Origin: Candidatus Omnitrophota bacterium
Lineage (GTDB): Bacteria; Omnitrophota; Gorgyraeia; 2-02-FULL-51-18; JAGOUK01
Direction: 5' to 3'
Length of the DNA: 6,964 nt
NCBI GenBank assembly: GCA_015231685.1
Contig: JADGBA010000065.1
Coordinates: 1 to 6,964 of the forward strand
Shown: positions 1 through 6,442 of the stretch, one piece after another
How the letters are laid out: each line of letters begins with the position of its first letter
How positions within the stretch are numbered: position 1 is the stretch's first letter
The notes under the pieces: generated by a model
Databases searched by the model: none
What the model was told of the DNA's origin: nothing
Seen by the model: the letters and a program-made list of their open reading frames with translations, nothing else
Position numbers and translations under genes: made by a program

Positions 1-6
1 GAATTA

Positions 7-53
7 TGAGTCAACGATACCTGCCTTCGGTTACCTTTTAATGTGAGTCAACG
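7..53. repeat. Pair of 10-bp direct repeats (TGAGTCAACG), 37 bp apart
   Basis: The ten bases TGAGTCAACG occur at 7-16 and again at 44-53, a start-to-start spacing of 37 bp. Read on the minus strand each copy is CGTTGACTCA and contains TTGACT, close to a sigma-70 -35 hexamer. The core TGAGTCA is itself a near-perfect palindrome. The copies could be protein-binding sites or -35 elements for a gene beyond the left edge of the window, whose -10 would then lie outside. Within the window no good -10 hexamer follows the 44-53 copy. With two short copies, chance is not excluded. Confidence 0.35.
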
Positions 54-75
54 GGACGGATCGGCCGGTTTCCCG
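52..75 (-). terminator. Possible hairpin after the hypothetical gene
   Basis: Just downstream of the TAG stop at 83-85 the transcript can fold as CGGGA, bulge AAC, CGG, loop CCGAT, CCG, TCCCG, which gives eight base pairs with a three-base bulge. Only a short TT follows the stem instead of a run of U, so it is a weak candidate for an intrinsic terminator. It may only be a GC-rich chance fold. Confidence 0.2.
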
Positions 76-82
76 ATGCCGT

Positions 83-628
83 CTAATTCAGGGAGGGCTT
101 CCCCTTCCAACGCTCAAAGACCGCCCGAAGATCCTTTCCGGCCGAACGCTCCGCCTGCAGACCCAAAAAAATAAGTATGGAAAATACCCAGGTATCTTCA
201 GGCCCGGATAAAAGGGTGGTCCTGGAATCTTCACGGCGCTCGAGTAAATTCCCATGAAAGCTAACCGCCTTCTCCATCCCCCCTTCAAACAAATCCAGCG
301 AAGACGTCTGGTTGTTGAATTTCATGGACGGGAATTGAACGCCCCGGACCAAAAAAAATCCCATCACCATATCCTGGTCGTGCGAGGTGTGCTCCTCAAA
401 ATCAAACCCTTCGAATTGAGGGGTTTGGTACGGCAAAACGATGGTGGGCTTGGAAACGGTAACCTCTCCGGAGCGGACAACCGTGTCCCCCCGGTTCAGC
501 GCCGATTCCGCCAAAAACGTATAGGGCATCTGAGAATCAGCAGTCGGACACAACCCCATGACCGCAGGCCGGATGATCCGGGTCTTTGAGAGAGCCTTTT
601 GCCACATATCGTGAAGATTCAAACGCAT
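83..628 (-). CDS. Conserved-looking hypothetical protein, 181 aa, probably cytoplasmic
   Basis: I do not recognise a named family. The protein has no signal peptide and no convincing membrane segment; the most hydrophobic stretch, residues 148-158 (VFSILIFLGLQ), is short and looks like a buried helix. There is one cysteine (Cys27). The middle (about 45-110) is rich in short beta-type segments with the acidic patch FEGFDFEEH at 72-80, and the end (115-176) looks helical. The ATG at 626-628 directly abuts the AAAGGGG Shine-Dalgarno, which leaves no spacing. The TTG two codons later (620-622) has a normal 6-nt spacing and may be the real start, giving 179 aa. A good promoter lies just upstream, so the gene probably forms its own unit. 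The reading frame is intact and ends in TAG. The style of the sequence recalls proteins of uncultured diderm bacteria, but that is an impression only. Confidence 0.75.
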   Translation of the reverse strand: MRLNLHDMWQKALSKTRIIRPAVMGLCPTADSQMPYTFLAESALNRGDTVVRSGEVTVSKPTIVLPYQTPQFEGFDFEEHTSHDQDMVMGFFLVRGVQFPSMKFNNQTSSLDLFEGGMEKAVSFHGNLLERREDSRTTLLSGPEDTWVFSILIFLGLQAERSAGKDLRAVFERWKGKPSLN

Positions 629-650
629 CCCCTTTTGTTTAAAGCAAGGT

Positions 651-679
651 ATTCTACCGACCTATCCCTCCGTTGGCAA
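651..679 (-). promoter_or_regulatory. Sigma-70-like promoter for the 181-aa gene
   Basis: On the minus strand TTGCCA (674-679) is separated by exactly 17 bp from TAGAAT (651-656). Four of six bases match the -35 consensus and five of six the -10. The predicted transcript starts near 644, leaving a very short leader of about 16 nt to the ATG or 22 nt to the alternative TTG start. The 111-bp gap between queH and this gene holds nothing else that I can support. Confidence 0.6.
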
Positions 680-739
680 CGTCTCCCCCGGAAGGCGGGC
701 GCAGACCAGCTCCCGCGCATCATGTCACCCAAGAACTCC

Positions 740-1267
740 TCAGGAAGGAATGGAATGGCGGCATCCGCAGTAATTTTGCCTGTAAAAATTTTCTTCCTTG
801 GAAATCTCATGCATCCTCCGGGTGCCCGGGCCTTTTCTCCAGTTGATTGCCCAATACTCCGTGGTCGGGTATTTTGAGGCGGCTCGAACTCCCGCGGCAT
901 TCACCTCATCCAAATTCTTTCTTCTCGAAATACCCAGCGTCGTTGCAAAAACCTTGATTCCGGATTCGGCGGCTTTGCGCGCCGATTCCTCCAGCCTTCC
1001 GTCAAAACAGACACGGCAACGCGCGCCTCCTTCCGGCTCCGTTTCAAGGCCCTTCACAGCCTCATCCCATTGATCCGGGTCGTAACGTGACGGCAAAATA
1101 TCAGCGCCATGCTTCGCGGCATAAAAAAGAACCTCATCCCGGCGGCGGATATATTCCTCGGCGGGATGAATATTGGGATTGAAGAAAAACACGGCGGCAC
1201 GAATGCCGCTTCGGGTCATTTGTTCAAGGATGGAGCAAGTGCATATCGCACAGCAGGCATGCAGCAA
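740..1267 (-). CDS. queH: Epoxyqueuosine reductase QueH (DUF208 family)
   Basis: QueH reduces epoxyqueuosine to queuosine in the anticodon loop of tRNAs with a GUN anticodon (Tyr, His, Asn, Asp), the last step of queuosine synthesis; it is an iron-sulfur enzyme unrelated to the cobalamin-dependent QueG. The 175-aa protein is of usual length and shows the family signatures: LHACCAIC at the N terminus (Cys5, Cys6, Cys9), the FNPNIHPAEEY segment at 29-39, RCRVCFDGRLE at 83-93 (Cys84, Cys87), FATTLGISRRKN at 107-118, and the terminal FYRQNYCGC (Cys167, Cys169). These cysteine pairs are the expected metal ligands. No ATG or GTG exists in frame after the metE stop; the best start is the TTG at 1265-1267, with AGG about 6 nt upstream, and family members that begin directly with a Met-Leu-x-His-x-Cys-Cys-like end are known. 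An ATT at 1295-1297 is a less likely alternative. It follows metE by 57 bp and is probably co-transcribed with it. Confidence 0.92.
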   Translation of the reverse strand: MLHACCAICTCSILEQMTRSGIRAAVFFFNPNIHPAEEYIRRRDEVLFYAAKHGADILPSRYDPDQWDEAVKGLETEPEGGARCRVCFDGRLEESARKAAESGIKVFATTLGISRRKNLDEVNAAGVRAASKYPTTEYWAINWRKGPGTRRMHEISKEENFYRQNYCGCRHSIPS

Positions 1268-1324
1268 AACACGCCTGGCGGCTCCGGGGGCCTCAATGGT
1301 ACCCGTTGGCGGATGGCCCGTGAT

Positions 1325-3664
1325 TTATCGCTCCGCGGGCTTGAGAGCCCGCAGGTTTTTGGCGGCTTCAACCATCGCCTCAAGCGAAGGCGTGGTCTCC
1401 GCCCAACCGCGGGTCTTCAGCCCGCAGTCCGGATTGACCCACAGCCGTTCCGCGGGAATTCCCTCCATCGCCTTGTGAAGCAGCCGCTCGATTTCTTCGC
1501 GGGACGGAACCCGGGGCGAATGAATGTCATAAACCCCGGGACCAATTTCGCCGGGATAACGGAACTGCCTAAAGGCTTCCAAAAGCTCCATGCGGGAACG
1601 CGAGCATTCAATCGAGATCACATCGGCATCCATATCCGAAATCGCTTCAATGATGTCATTGAATTCGCTGTAACACATATGGGTGTGGATCTGCGTCTTC
1701 GCGTCCGCTACTGAGCACGACAGCCGAAAAGCCTTCACCGCCCATTGGAGATAATCCGCCCAACCCGATTGTTTGAGCGGCAGCCCTTCCCGAAACGCTG
1801 CTTCGTCAATCTGGATAATCCGCGCTCCCGCTTTTTCGAGATCCGCTACTTCATCTCTGATCGCAAGGCCGATCTGAAATGCCGTCTCGCTGCGCTCCTG
1901 ATCGTTTCGCACAAACGACCATTGAAGGATGGTGACGGGCCCTGTCAACATGCCCTTCATGATTCGCTGCGTAAGTCCCTGGGCATAGCGGAACCACCGA
2001 ACCGTCATCGCTTGCGGCCGGGACACATCGCCGTAAATGACCGGCGGCTTAACGCATCGTGACCCGTACGACTGCACCCAGCCGTTCTGGGTGAACACAA
2101 ACCCGTCGAGCTGCTCCCCAAAATATTCCACCATATCGTTTCGCTCGAATTCACCGTGCACCAGAACGTCCAACCCCAAACCTGTTTGACGCTCCACCGC
2201 ATCGGCAATCTGCTGCTCCAAAAACTTCTCATATTCCGCCGAATCGATTTCGCGTTTCTTGAATTTGAGCCGCATTTTGCGGACTTCAGGCGTTTGCGGA
2301 AACGATCCGATGGTCGTCGTCGGGTAGGGAGGGAGCCCCAAAGCTTCCTTCTGAAGGGAGAGCCGCTCTTCCCTGGGTTTCTGTCGCGAAAAATCCTTCG
2401 GCGCAACGGCTGCCATACGCTCCCGAACCGCAGCCACCCGAACCCGGGGGCTCTGAGCGCGCGAATTCAAAGCCATCCGGTTATTTTCAAGTTCCTTTTG
2501 GACGGCGCCGTCACCTTCTCTAAGAGCGGAAGCGATCCACCGGATTTCATCAAGCTTCTGACTGGCAAACGCCATCCACGAACGGATTTCTTTATCCAAC
2601 GCCGTCTCCTGATCCAAATCAACAGGCACGTGAATCAATGAGCAGGACGAAGCGATGGTGATGGGCCGCGTCACCTCTTTGTCGAGCGCCTTTCTCAGCC
2701 GGCAAACCGTCGCCTCCAAATCCGTGATCCACACGTTCCTGCCTTCCACGACACCCAACGATATTTCCTTATCCTTCGGCAGATGGTTCAAAAATTCGGG
2801 AATTTGCGCAAAAGACCGGACGCCGTCCACATGCCACCCTGCCACGGGAATGCTTTCAAGAAGCTTCGCCGGCTCAGTCACCGCCTCGAAATAAGTCGCA
2901 AGCGTCACCTTAAGATTCGGAACCTCCACCGCGATCCGCTTATAAGCGCGTATCAGAGCTTCACGGTGAGCGGGTTGGGTGTCCGTAACGAGGATCGGTT
3001 CATCCAACTGCACGGACTGTGCGCCTTCCCCGCTAAGCCGCTTCAGGATGGCGATATACACTTCCACGAGCCCATCAAGCAACTGCAGAACATCAAAAGG
3101 CTCGCCCTGGCACTTTCCGAGGAGCAAATACGTCAACGGCCCGATCAGCACCGGGCGCGTCTGTATACCCAATTCCCGGGCCTCACGAAACTCGTCGAAT
3201 ACCTTGGTTCCGGCAATCCTGAATGCCTGATCCTTTTTGAGCTCGGGGACAATGTAGTGATAGTTTGTGTCAAACCATTTGGACATCTCCATCGCCGTCA
3301 CCGAAGACGGTCCTTTTGCGTCACGGGCCACGGATCCCCCGCGCGCCATCGCAAAATAAGTATCCAAATCCACGGTTTCGCCCTTAAATTCAAACCGGTC
3401 CGGCACAGCACCCAACAAACAGCTCATATCCAGCATCTGATCGTACAAACTGAAATCGTTGGACGGAATGATATCGATCCCGGCCCCTTTTTGGCGTTCC
3501 CAGTTTTCCCGGCGGATCTTTTTGGCGACGTCAAAAAGCCCCGCCGCGCTCAACCCGCCCTTCCAAAAGGATTCGGTTGCTTTTTTGAGCTCACGCTGTT
3601 TTCCGATTCTCGGAAAACCAAGGCTCGCGGTGCGAATATTCGAAAAAAGTTTGGGTTGGCTCAC
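1325..3664 (-). CDS. metE: Cobalamin-independent methionine synthase MetE
   Basis: MetE transfers the methyl group of 5-methyltetrahydropteroyl-(poly)glutamate to homocysteine to make methionine, in the cytoplasm, without vitamin B12. The protein has 779 aa, slightly longer than the E. coli enzyme (753). The N-terminal barrel opens with LGFPRIGKQRELKKA (15-29); the catalytic C-terminal barrel opens near residue 445 with the YPTTTIGSFPQTPEVRKMR block. The zinc ligands are all present: His662 and Cys664 (THMC), Glu686 (ISIECSRS) and Cys747 (NPDCGLKTR). Their spacing (+2, +22, +61) is identical to that of His641, Cys643, Glu665 and Cys726 in E. coli. The start is GTG at 3662-3664, supported by GGGGAG six nt upstream. 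The frame is complete and free of lesions, so the enzyme should be active. It heads a likely metE-queH unit with its own promoter. Confidence 0.98.
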   Translation of the reverse strand: MSQPKLFSNIRTASLGFPRIGKQRELKKATESFWKGGLSAAGLFDVAKKIRRENWERQKGAGIDIIPSNDFSLYDQMLDMSCLLGAVPDRFEFKGETVDLDTYFAMARGGSVARDAKGPSSVTAMEMSKWFDTNYHYIVPELKKDQAFRIAGTKVFDEFREARELGIQTRPVLIGPLTYLLLGKCQGEPFDVLQLLDGLVEVYIAILKRLSGEGAQSVQLDEPILVTDTQPAHREALIRAYKRIAVEVPNLKVTLATYFEAVTEPAKLLESIPVAGWHVDGVRSFAQIPEFLNHLPKDKEISLGVVEGRNVWITDLEATVCRLRKALDKEVTRPITIASSCSLIHVPVDLDQETALDKEIRSWMAFASQKLDEIRWIASALREGDGAVQKELENNRMALNSRAQSPRVRVAAVRERMAAVAPKDFSRQKPREERLSLQKEALGLPPYPTTTIGSFPQTPEVRKMRLKFKKREIDSAEYEKFLEQQIADAVERQTGLGLDVLVHGEFERNDMVEYFGEQLDGFVFTQNGWVQSYGSRCVKPPVIYGDVSRPQAMTVRWFRYAQGLTQRIMKGMLTGPVTILQWSFVRNDQERSETAFQIGLAIRDEVADLEKAGARIIQIDEAAFREGLPLKQSGWADYLQWAVKAFRLSCSVADAKTQIHTHMCYSEFNDIIEAISDMDADVISIECSRSRMELLEAFRQFRYPGEIGPGVYDIHSPRVPSREEIERLLHKAMEGIPAERLWVNPDCGLKTRGWAETTPSLEAMVEAAKNLRALKPAER

Positions 3665-3670
3665 GGTTGA

Positions 3671-3676
3671 CTCCCC
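3671..3676 (-). promoter_or_regulatory. Shine-Dalgarno site of metE
   Basis: GGGGAG lies 6 nt upstream of the GTG codon at 3662-3664 and decides this non-ATG start. It is preceded by a run of eight A residues, which should keep the site unstructured. Confidence 0.8.
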
Positions 3677-3729
3677 TTTTTTTTGGTAGATGCTACGATT
3701 CTGATTTCGCGATTAAAAAACGGATTAGA

Positions 3730-3758
3730 ATTCTATCACAAACCCAGAGAGGGCCCAA
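3730..3758 (-). promoter_or_regulatory. Likely promoter of the metE-queH unit
   Basis: TAGAAT at 3730-3735 (five of six bases of the -10 consensus) stands 17 bp from TTGGGC at 3753-3758 (only three of six bases of the -35 consensus). The predicted start near 3723 gives a leader of about 59 nt. That leader is A-rich and holds no visible stem large enough for a SAM or cobalamin riboswitch. The weak -35 would suit control by an activator, but no operator was identified. Confidence 0.45.
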
Positions 3759-3765
3759 CAACGAA

Positions 3766-4704
3766 TCAGCCGCGCATGATCCGGCGAAAGACAAGAACCG
3801 CGAGGCAGCCGCAGAGAAGCGCGGTCGCAATCCACGGAATACCTGAAATCGGCACGTCCCAAAAGGCGCTCCACCCCGCTTTGGGCTCAAGGCGGACGTC
3901 AATCCAGACGCCACGCTTCCAGACGCGGTCTGCTTGAGGGGTCGGATCCTTGAGAACCCCCCTCAGACGGGACGGAAAAAAAGGCGCCGCTTTGTTTTTG
4001 GGGATGCTCAAGAGCGCCCCGCCGCGCCACTTCTGCGCCCGGATGCCGGTTCCCCAATCCACAAGCCCTTCATCCCATGGAAAAAAATGCAAATTCTCAG
4101 GGTCGCCCTTAAAGGCGCTGTACAGATAAACCCTCTCCTCATCCTGCACCGCGCGTACATCCATATCGACTTGGGGCTGCGGCAGCGCCCGCTTCGCTTC
4201 GTTCAGCGCGAGATCGCTCAGCGCCGGGGACCGGCGGCTCACCGGCAGCCTAAGACTTAATTCTTTGAACCCCGAGGAACACTGCGACCCGCGGCAGGCG
4301 GACCATTCGACGCTGGCCGCAAGATCCGCGAGCGCTCCATCGGCAAGGAGCTTCGGCGGGATAACCAACGTCAAAAGATCCGCGCCCTCCGGATACCCAA
4401 AACAGGCCCCTCCTCCGCATTCGATCTTCTCGGGTGAAGGCCATTCAATGGATCCGGCGCGAAAACCTTCGGGGAGTTTCCAATACACATTAGGGGGGTG
4501 ACCTTGCTGCCCCGGATTCTTCCAAGGCACATACAGTCCTTCGGACGCCTGCAGGCGAACAGAAACCCAAAACGGTTCACCGGGCTTAATCGTCGGGGAC
4601 TCTGACAAAAGCTCGGCGCTCACCGCTCCCGGCGTTTGAGCCGCAACCGGCAGACATCCAAAGCACAACAAGAAACCAATGACGTAACACGCTCTGTTAA
4701 TCAT
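3766..4704 (-). CDS. Membrane-anchored protein with DsbD N-terminal (thiol:disulfide interchange) domain
   Basis: Numbered from the ATG at 4702-4704 the product has 312 aa. Residues 1-22 form a signal peptide ending near PVAA. Residues about 28-156 match the Ig-like DsbD N-terminal domain family: a KPGEPFWVSVRL strand, the YVPWKNPGQQGHPPNVYWKLPEGF block, IEWPSPEKI, and a final VEWSACRGSQC. In DsbD this domain passes electrons from the membrane domain to periplasmic proteins through one cysteine pair; here the candidate pair is Cys137/Cys142, and a second pair, Cys96/Cys101, lies nearby. A less conserved region follows, then one membrane helix at about 288-307 with RRIMRG at the cytoplasmic end. 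The DsbD multi-helix transducer and thioredoxin domains are absent. It follows the propeller gene closely. The frame extends upstream to TTG 4743 (325 aa); TTG 4711-4713 has an AAGGA site 12 nt away, so the start is uncertain. Function beyond a periplasmic redox role is unknown. Confidence 0.8.
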   Translation of the reverse strand: MINRACYVIGFLLCFGCLPVAAQTPGAVSAELLSESPTIKPGEPFWVSVRLQASEGLYVPWKNPGQQGHPPNVYWKLPEGFRAGSIEWPSPEKIECGGGACFGYPEGADLLTLVIPPKLLADGALADLAASVEWSACRGSQCSSGFKELSLRLPVSRRSPALSDLALNEAKRALPQPQVDMDVRAVQDEERVYLYSAFKGDPENLHFFPWDEGLVDWGTGIRAQKWRGGALLSIPKNKAAPFFPSRLRGVLKDPTPQADRVWKRGVWIDVRLEPKAGWSAFWDVPISGIPWIATALLCGCLAVLVFRRIMRG

Positions 4705-4765
4705 GGAAGACAAAAGCGTATTCCATCCTTGCGGGAAGATCAATCAAAAACATACGTCCGCATCG

Positions 4766-6403
4766 CTATTCCAAAGCCGGACTTGCCCACTGCCCCTTTT
4801 GACGTCTGAGATGACCTCCGGTCAGAGCGTCTATCCCGGCCCCATACTCCTCGATCAATAAACGGCGCCGAATCATTCCGTCTCCATCACCTGAAGACGC
4901 CAACAACTCCTCAATCTGAAGCGTCCTTCGGGCATAAAACAGATGAATCAACCGGCTCGTGATATCCTCCCGGAGCTGAGTCATCAGCTTGGAGCGGTTG
5001 TCAATGCTGGTCTGGTCGGGATTCCAAACAAGCTCCGACAAATCCCAACTGGCTTGCAACGTCCACTGCATATCACTCTCTTCGGGCCCGGAGATAAATC
5101 GGTCCGGGTCGCCGGTTCCCCCCCGGTCAATATCCACATTCTCGTCGATTCCGCGGTCAAACTTAACGCTAACCTCCGGAAGCCACGCCTTGAATTGCAC
5201 CTGCTTTCTCCACCGGAGAATCTTGGATGATTGGACATCAGCATACGCTTCCGCAGCTCGCAACAGCTCGTGAATGCCGGGCTCGTTTTGAAAAGTATCG
5301 CTGATGCTCCCCCATTCGTCCCCGGCAATCATGCCGCGAGACTCAAAAAAAAGTCGCGCTTCGGGGTGGGTTAGTTGATACAGCCCTTCATCAGTTGCCG
5401 CGTACAAGGTGTCCGTTTGAGATACATAGGTCAGATCATTGATTCTGCCTCCGGAGAACACACGACGCGGCTTCCCCGCGCCGTTCTGCGCGGCATCAAT
5501 CCAGTAAAGACCGTCCCGGCCCGGCACAAGAACTCCGTTCAGCCCGCCTTCGATCGTCATGATTTCGGAAGAGACGGTGGGCAGGCCGCCTGCTATCCGC
5601 CGGCCTATGTCCGCTGTTTGGGGGTCCGTGCTCCATAGTTCTCCGTCAAGAAACGCGTACCACCCCCGGCCGTCGCCCGGCGCCCCGCTCTGGGCAACGG
5701 AGGTCCTCCGGTCGATACGGACGTCCTGGATATCCGCCCCCTCGGGCAGCTCTGCCAAAGAGACTCTAAGCGATGCGTTTTGACGGGCCAGAGGCCGCCA
5801 CCTTTCCGCGTGCGCTTCCTTAATATATATCCCGCCGGAAGTGCAAACCACCATCCGGAAGTCGACGCCATGCTCCGCCCCGATCGGAAGTTGCGAAATC
5901 TGGAATACCGCCTCGCGCGGAACGCCTGTTTCAAAGCGCCATTCAAAGCCTTCGTCATCCGATCTCAACAATCCTGCTTCTGTGCCGATCCATATTCTCG
6001 TCCGGTTCCCGCGTTCCAGACCGATGGAAAGAACATCCCCGATCCCTTCGTCATTGGGGGCAAACACCCGCTCCCAGCCTTTGCCGCCGGCCTCACCGCG
6101 ATAAAGGGTTCCGCCCACCCCGACATAGACCCGACGCGAATCATCCTCAGCAACCACCAGGGCGCCGATGGCGCCGTCCCGACTGCCCACCTCGAATATA
6201 CGTTTCCACTTCTTTGCGTCGGGCGCGGAAACATATACCGCTCTTGACGTCGCGGCCACCAGCCTCCCGTCCGGATCCGGGAGCGGTGTGATCCGCATCA
6301 CAGGGCGCTCAAACAAACCGGCGCTGATCTTCTCCCAAGCCAGCGCGGCTTGCGGATATACCCACTGACAAGCCAAAAGCAGCACCACACATAATATTCT
6401 CAT
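4766..6403 (-). CDS. Secreted beta-propeller (BNR/Asp-box, YCF48-like) protein with conserved-looking C-terminal module
   Basis: The 545-aa product begins with a clear signal peptide (residues 1-22, cleavage after AALA). Residues about 23-350 contain repeated four-stranded units typical of BNR/sortilin-like propellers: RLVAATSRAVYVS, RRVYVGVGGTLYRG, TRIWIGTEAGLLRSDDEGFEW, DTLYAATDEGLYQL. One perfect Asp-box, SDDEGFEW, is at 148-155, with degenerate copies ending in KKW and KGW earlier. Residues about 372-500 form a different module: a helix (HELLRAAEAYADVQ), aromatic beta-type segments (VQFKAWLPEVSVKFDRG, MQWTLQASWDLSELVW), then a long basic helix through 470-503. I do not know a named domain for this part; it could be an outer-membrane-associated or TolC-like element, which is inference. 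The ATG at 6401-6403 has GAGGA 9 nt upstream. It leads a two-gene unit with the DsbD-N-like gene 61 bp on (22 bp if the longest frame is used). Confidence 0.85.
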   Translation of the reverse strand: MRILCVVLLLACQWVYPQAALAWEKISAGLFERPVMRITPLPDPDGRLVAATSRAVYVSAPDAKKWKRIFEVGSRDGAIGALVVAEDDSRRVYVGVGGTLYRGEAGGKGWERVFAPNDEGIGDVLSIGLERGNRTRIWIGTEAGLLRSDDEGFEWRFETGVPREAVFQISQLPIGAEHGVDFRMVVCTSGGIYIKEAHAERWRPLARQNASLRVSLAELPEGADIQDVRIDRRTSVAQSGAPGDGRGWYAFLDGELWSTDPQTADIGRRIAGGLPTVSSEIMTIEGGLNGVLVPGRDGLYWIDAAQNGAGKPRRVFSGGRINDLTYVSQTDTLYAATDEGLYQLTHPEARLFFESRGMIAGDEWGSISDTFQNEPGIHELLRAAEAYADVQSSKILRWRKQVQFKAWLPEVSVKFDRGIDENVDIDRGGTGDPDRFISGPEESDMQWTLQASWDLSELVWNPDQTSIDNRSKLMTQLREDITSRLIHLFYARRTLQIEELLASSGDGDGMIRRRLLIEEYGAGIDALTGGHLRRQKGQWASPALE

Positions 6404-6412
6404 ATTGTTTTT

Positions 6413-6417
6413 TCCTC
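6413..6417 (-). promoter_or_regulatory. Shine-Dalgarno site of the propeller gene
   Basis: GAGGA stands 9 nt upstream of the ATG at 6401-6403, within an A-rich stretch. It supports the start that gives a complete signal peptide. Confidence 0.7.
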
Positions 6418-6429
6418 ATTTTATTTTGC

Positions 6430-6442
6430 TGATAATGTATCA
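6430..6442. promoter_or_regulatory. Perfect 5-bp inverted repeat over the -10 of the propeller promoter
   Basis: The plus strand reads TGATA-ATG-TATCA, a perfect inverted repeat with a 3-bp centre. It contains the TACATT -10 hexamer and the comM stop codon (6440-6442). The position suits a repressor operator, but the half-sites are short and partly a by-product of the promoter and stop codon, so this is tentative. Confidence 0.3.

Noticed and set aside
7..50. TGAGTCA as a known transcription factor site
   Set aside because: This heptamer is a eukaryotic AP-1 site; in a bacterial sequence the resemblance carries no meaning.
690..725. Possible terminator hairpin after queH
   Set aside because: The only pairing seen is GCGGG with CCCGC across a 12-base loop, with no run of U after it.
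1325..1327. MetE-QueH fusion gene broken by a stop codon
   Set aside because: Both proteins are complete by family standards, and MetE ends at its usual point after NPDCGLKTR and the final helix, so two separate genes are the simpler reading.
1109..1714. Plus-strand open frame of 201 codons across the metE-queH junction
   Set aside because: It overlaps conserved codons of both genes on the other strand and its translation resembles no protein family.
2783..3670. Long plus-strand open frame (295 codons) opposite metE
   Set aside because: It is antisense to a complete, unmistakable metE, has no recognisable domain and is rich in His, Arg and Pro, as expected for a shadow frame.
4657..4704. 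Lipoprotein signal in the DsbD-N-like protein (cysteines 14 and 17 in the signal peptide)
   Set aside because: The residues before each cysteine do not fit a lipobox, and an ordinary cleavage site (PVAA) follows.
5780..6247. Plus-strand open frame of 155 codons inside the propeller gene
   Set aside because: It is antisense to the Asp-box region of a gene with a clear signal peptide, ribosome site and promoter.
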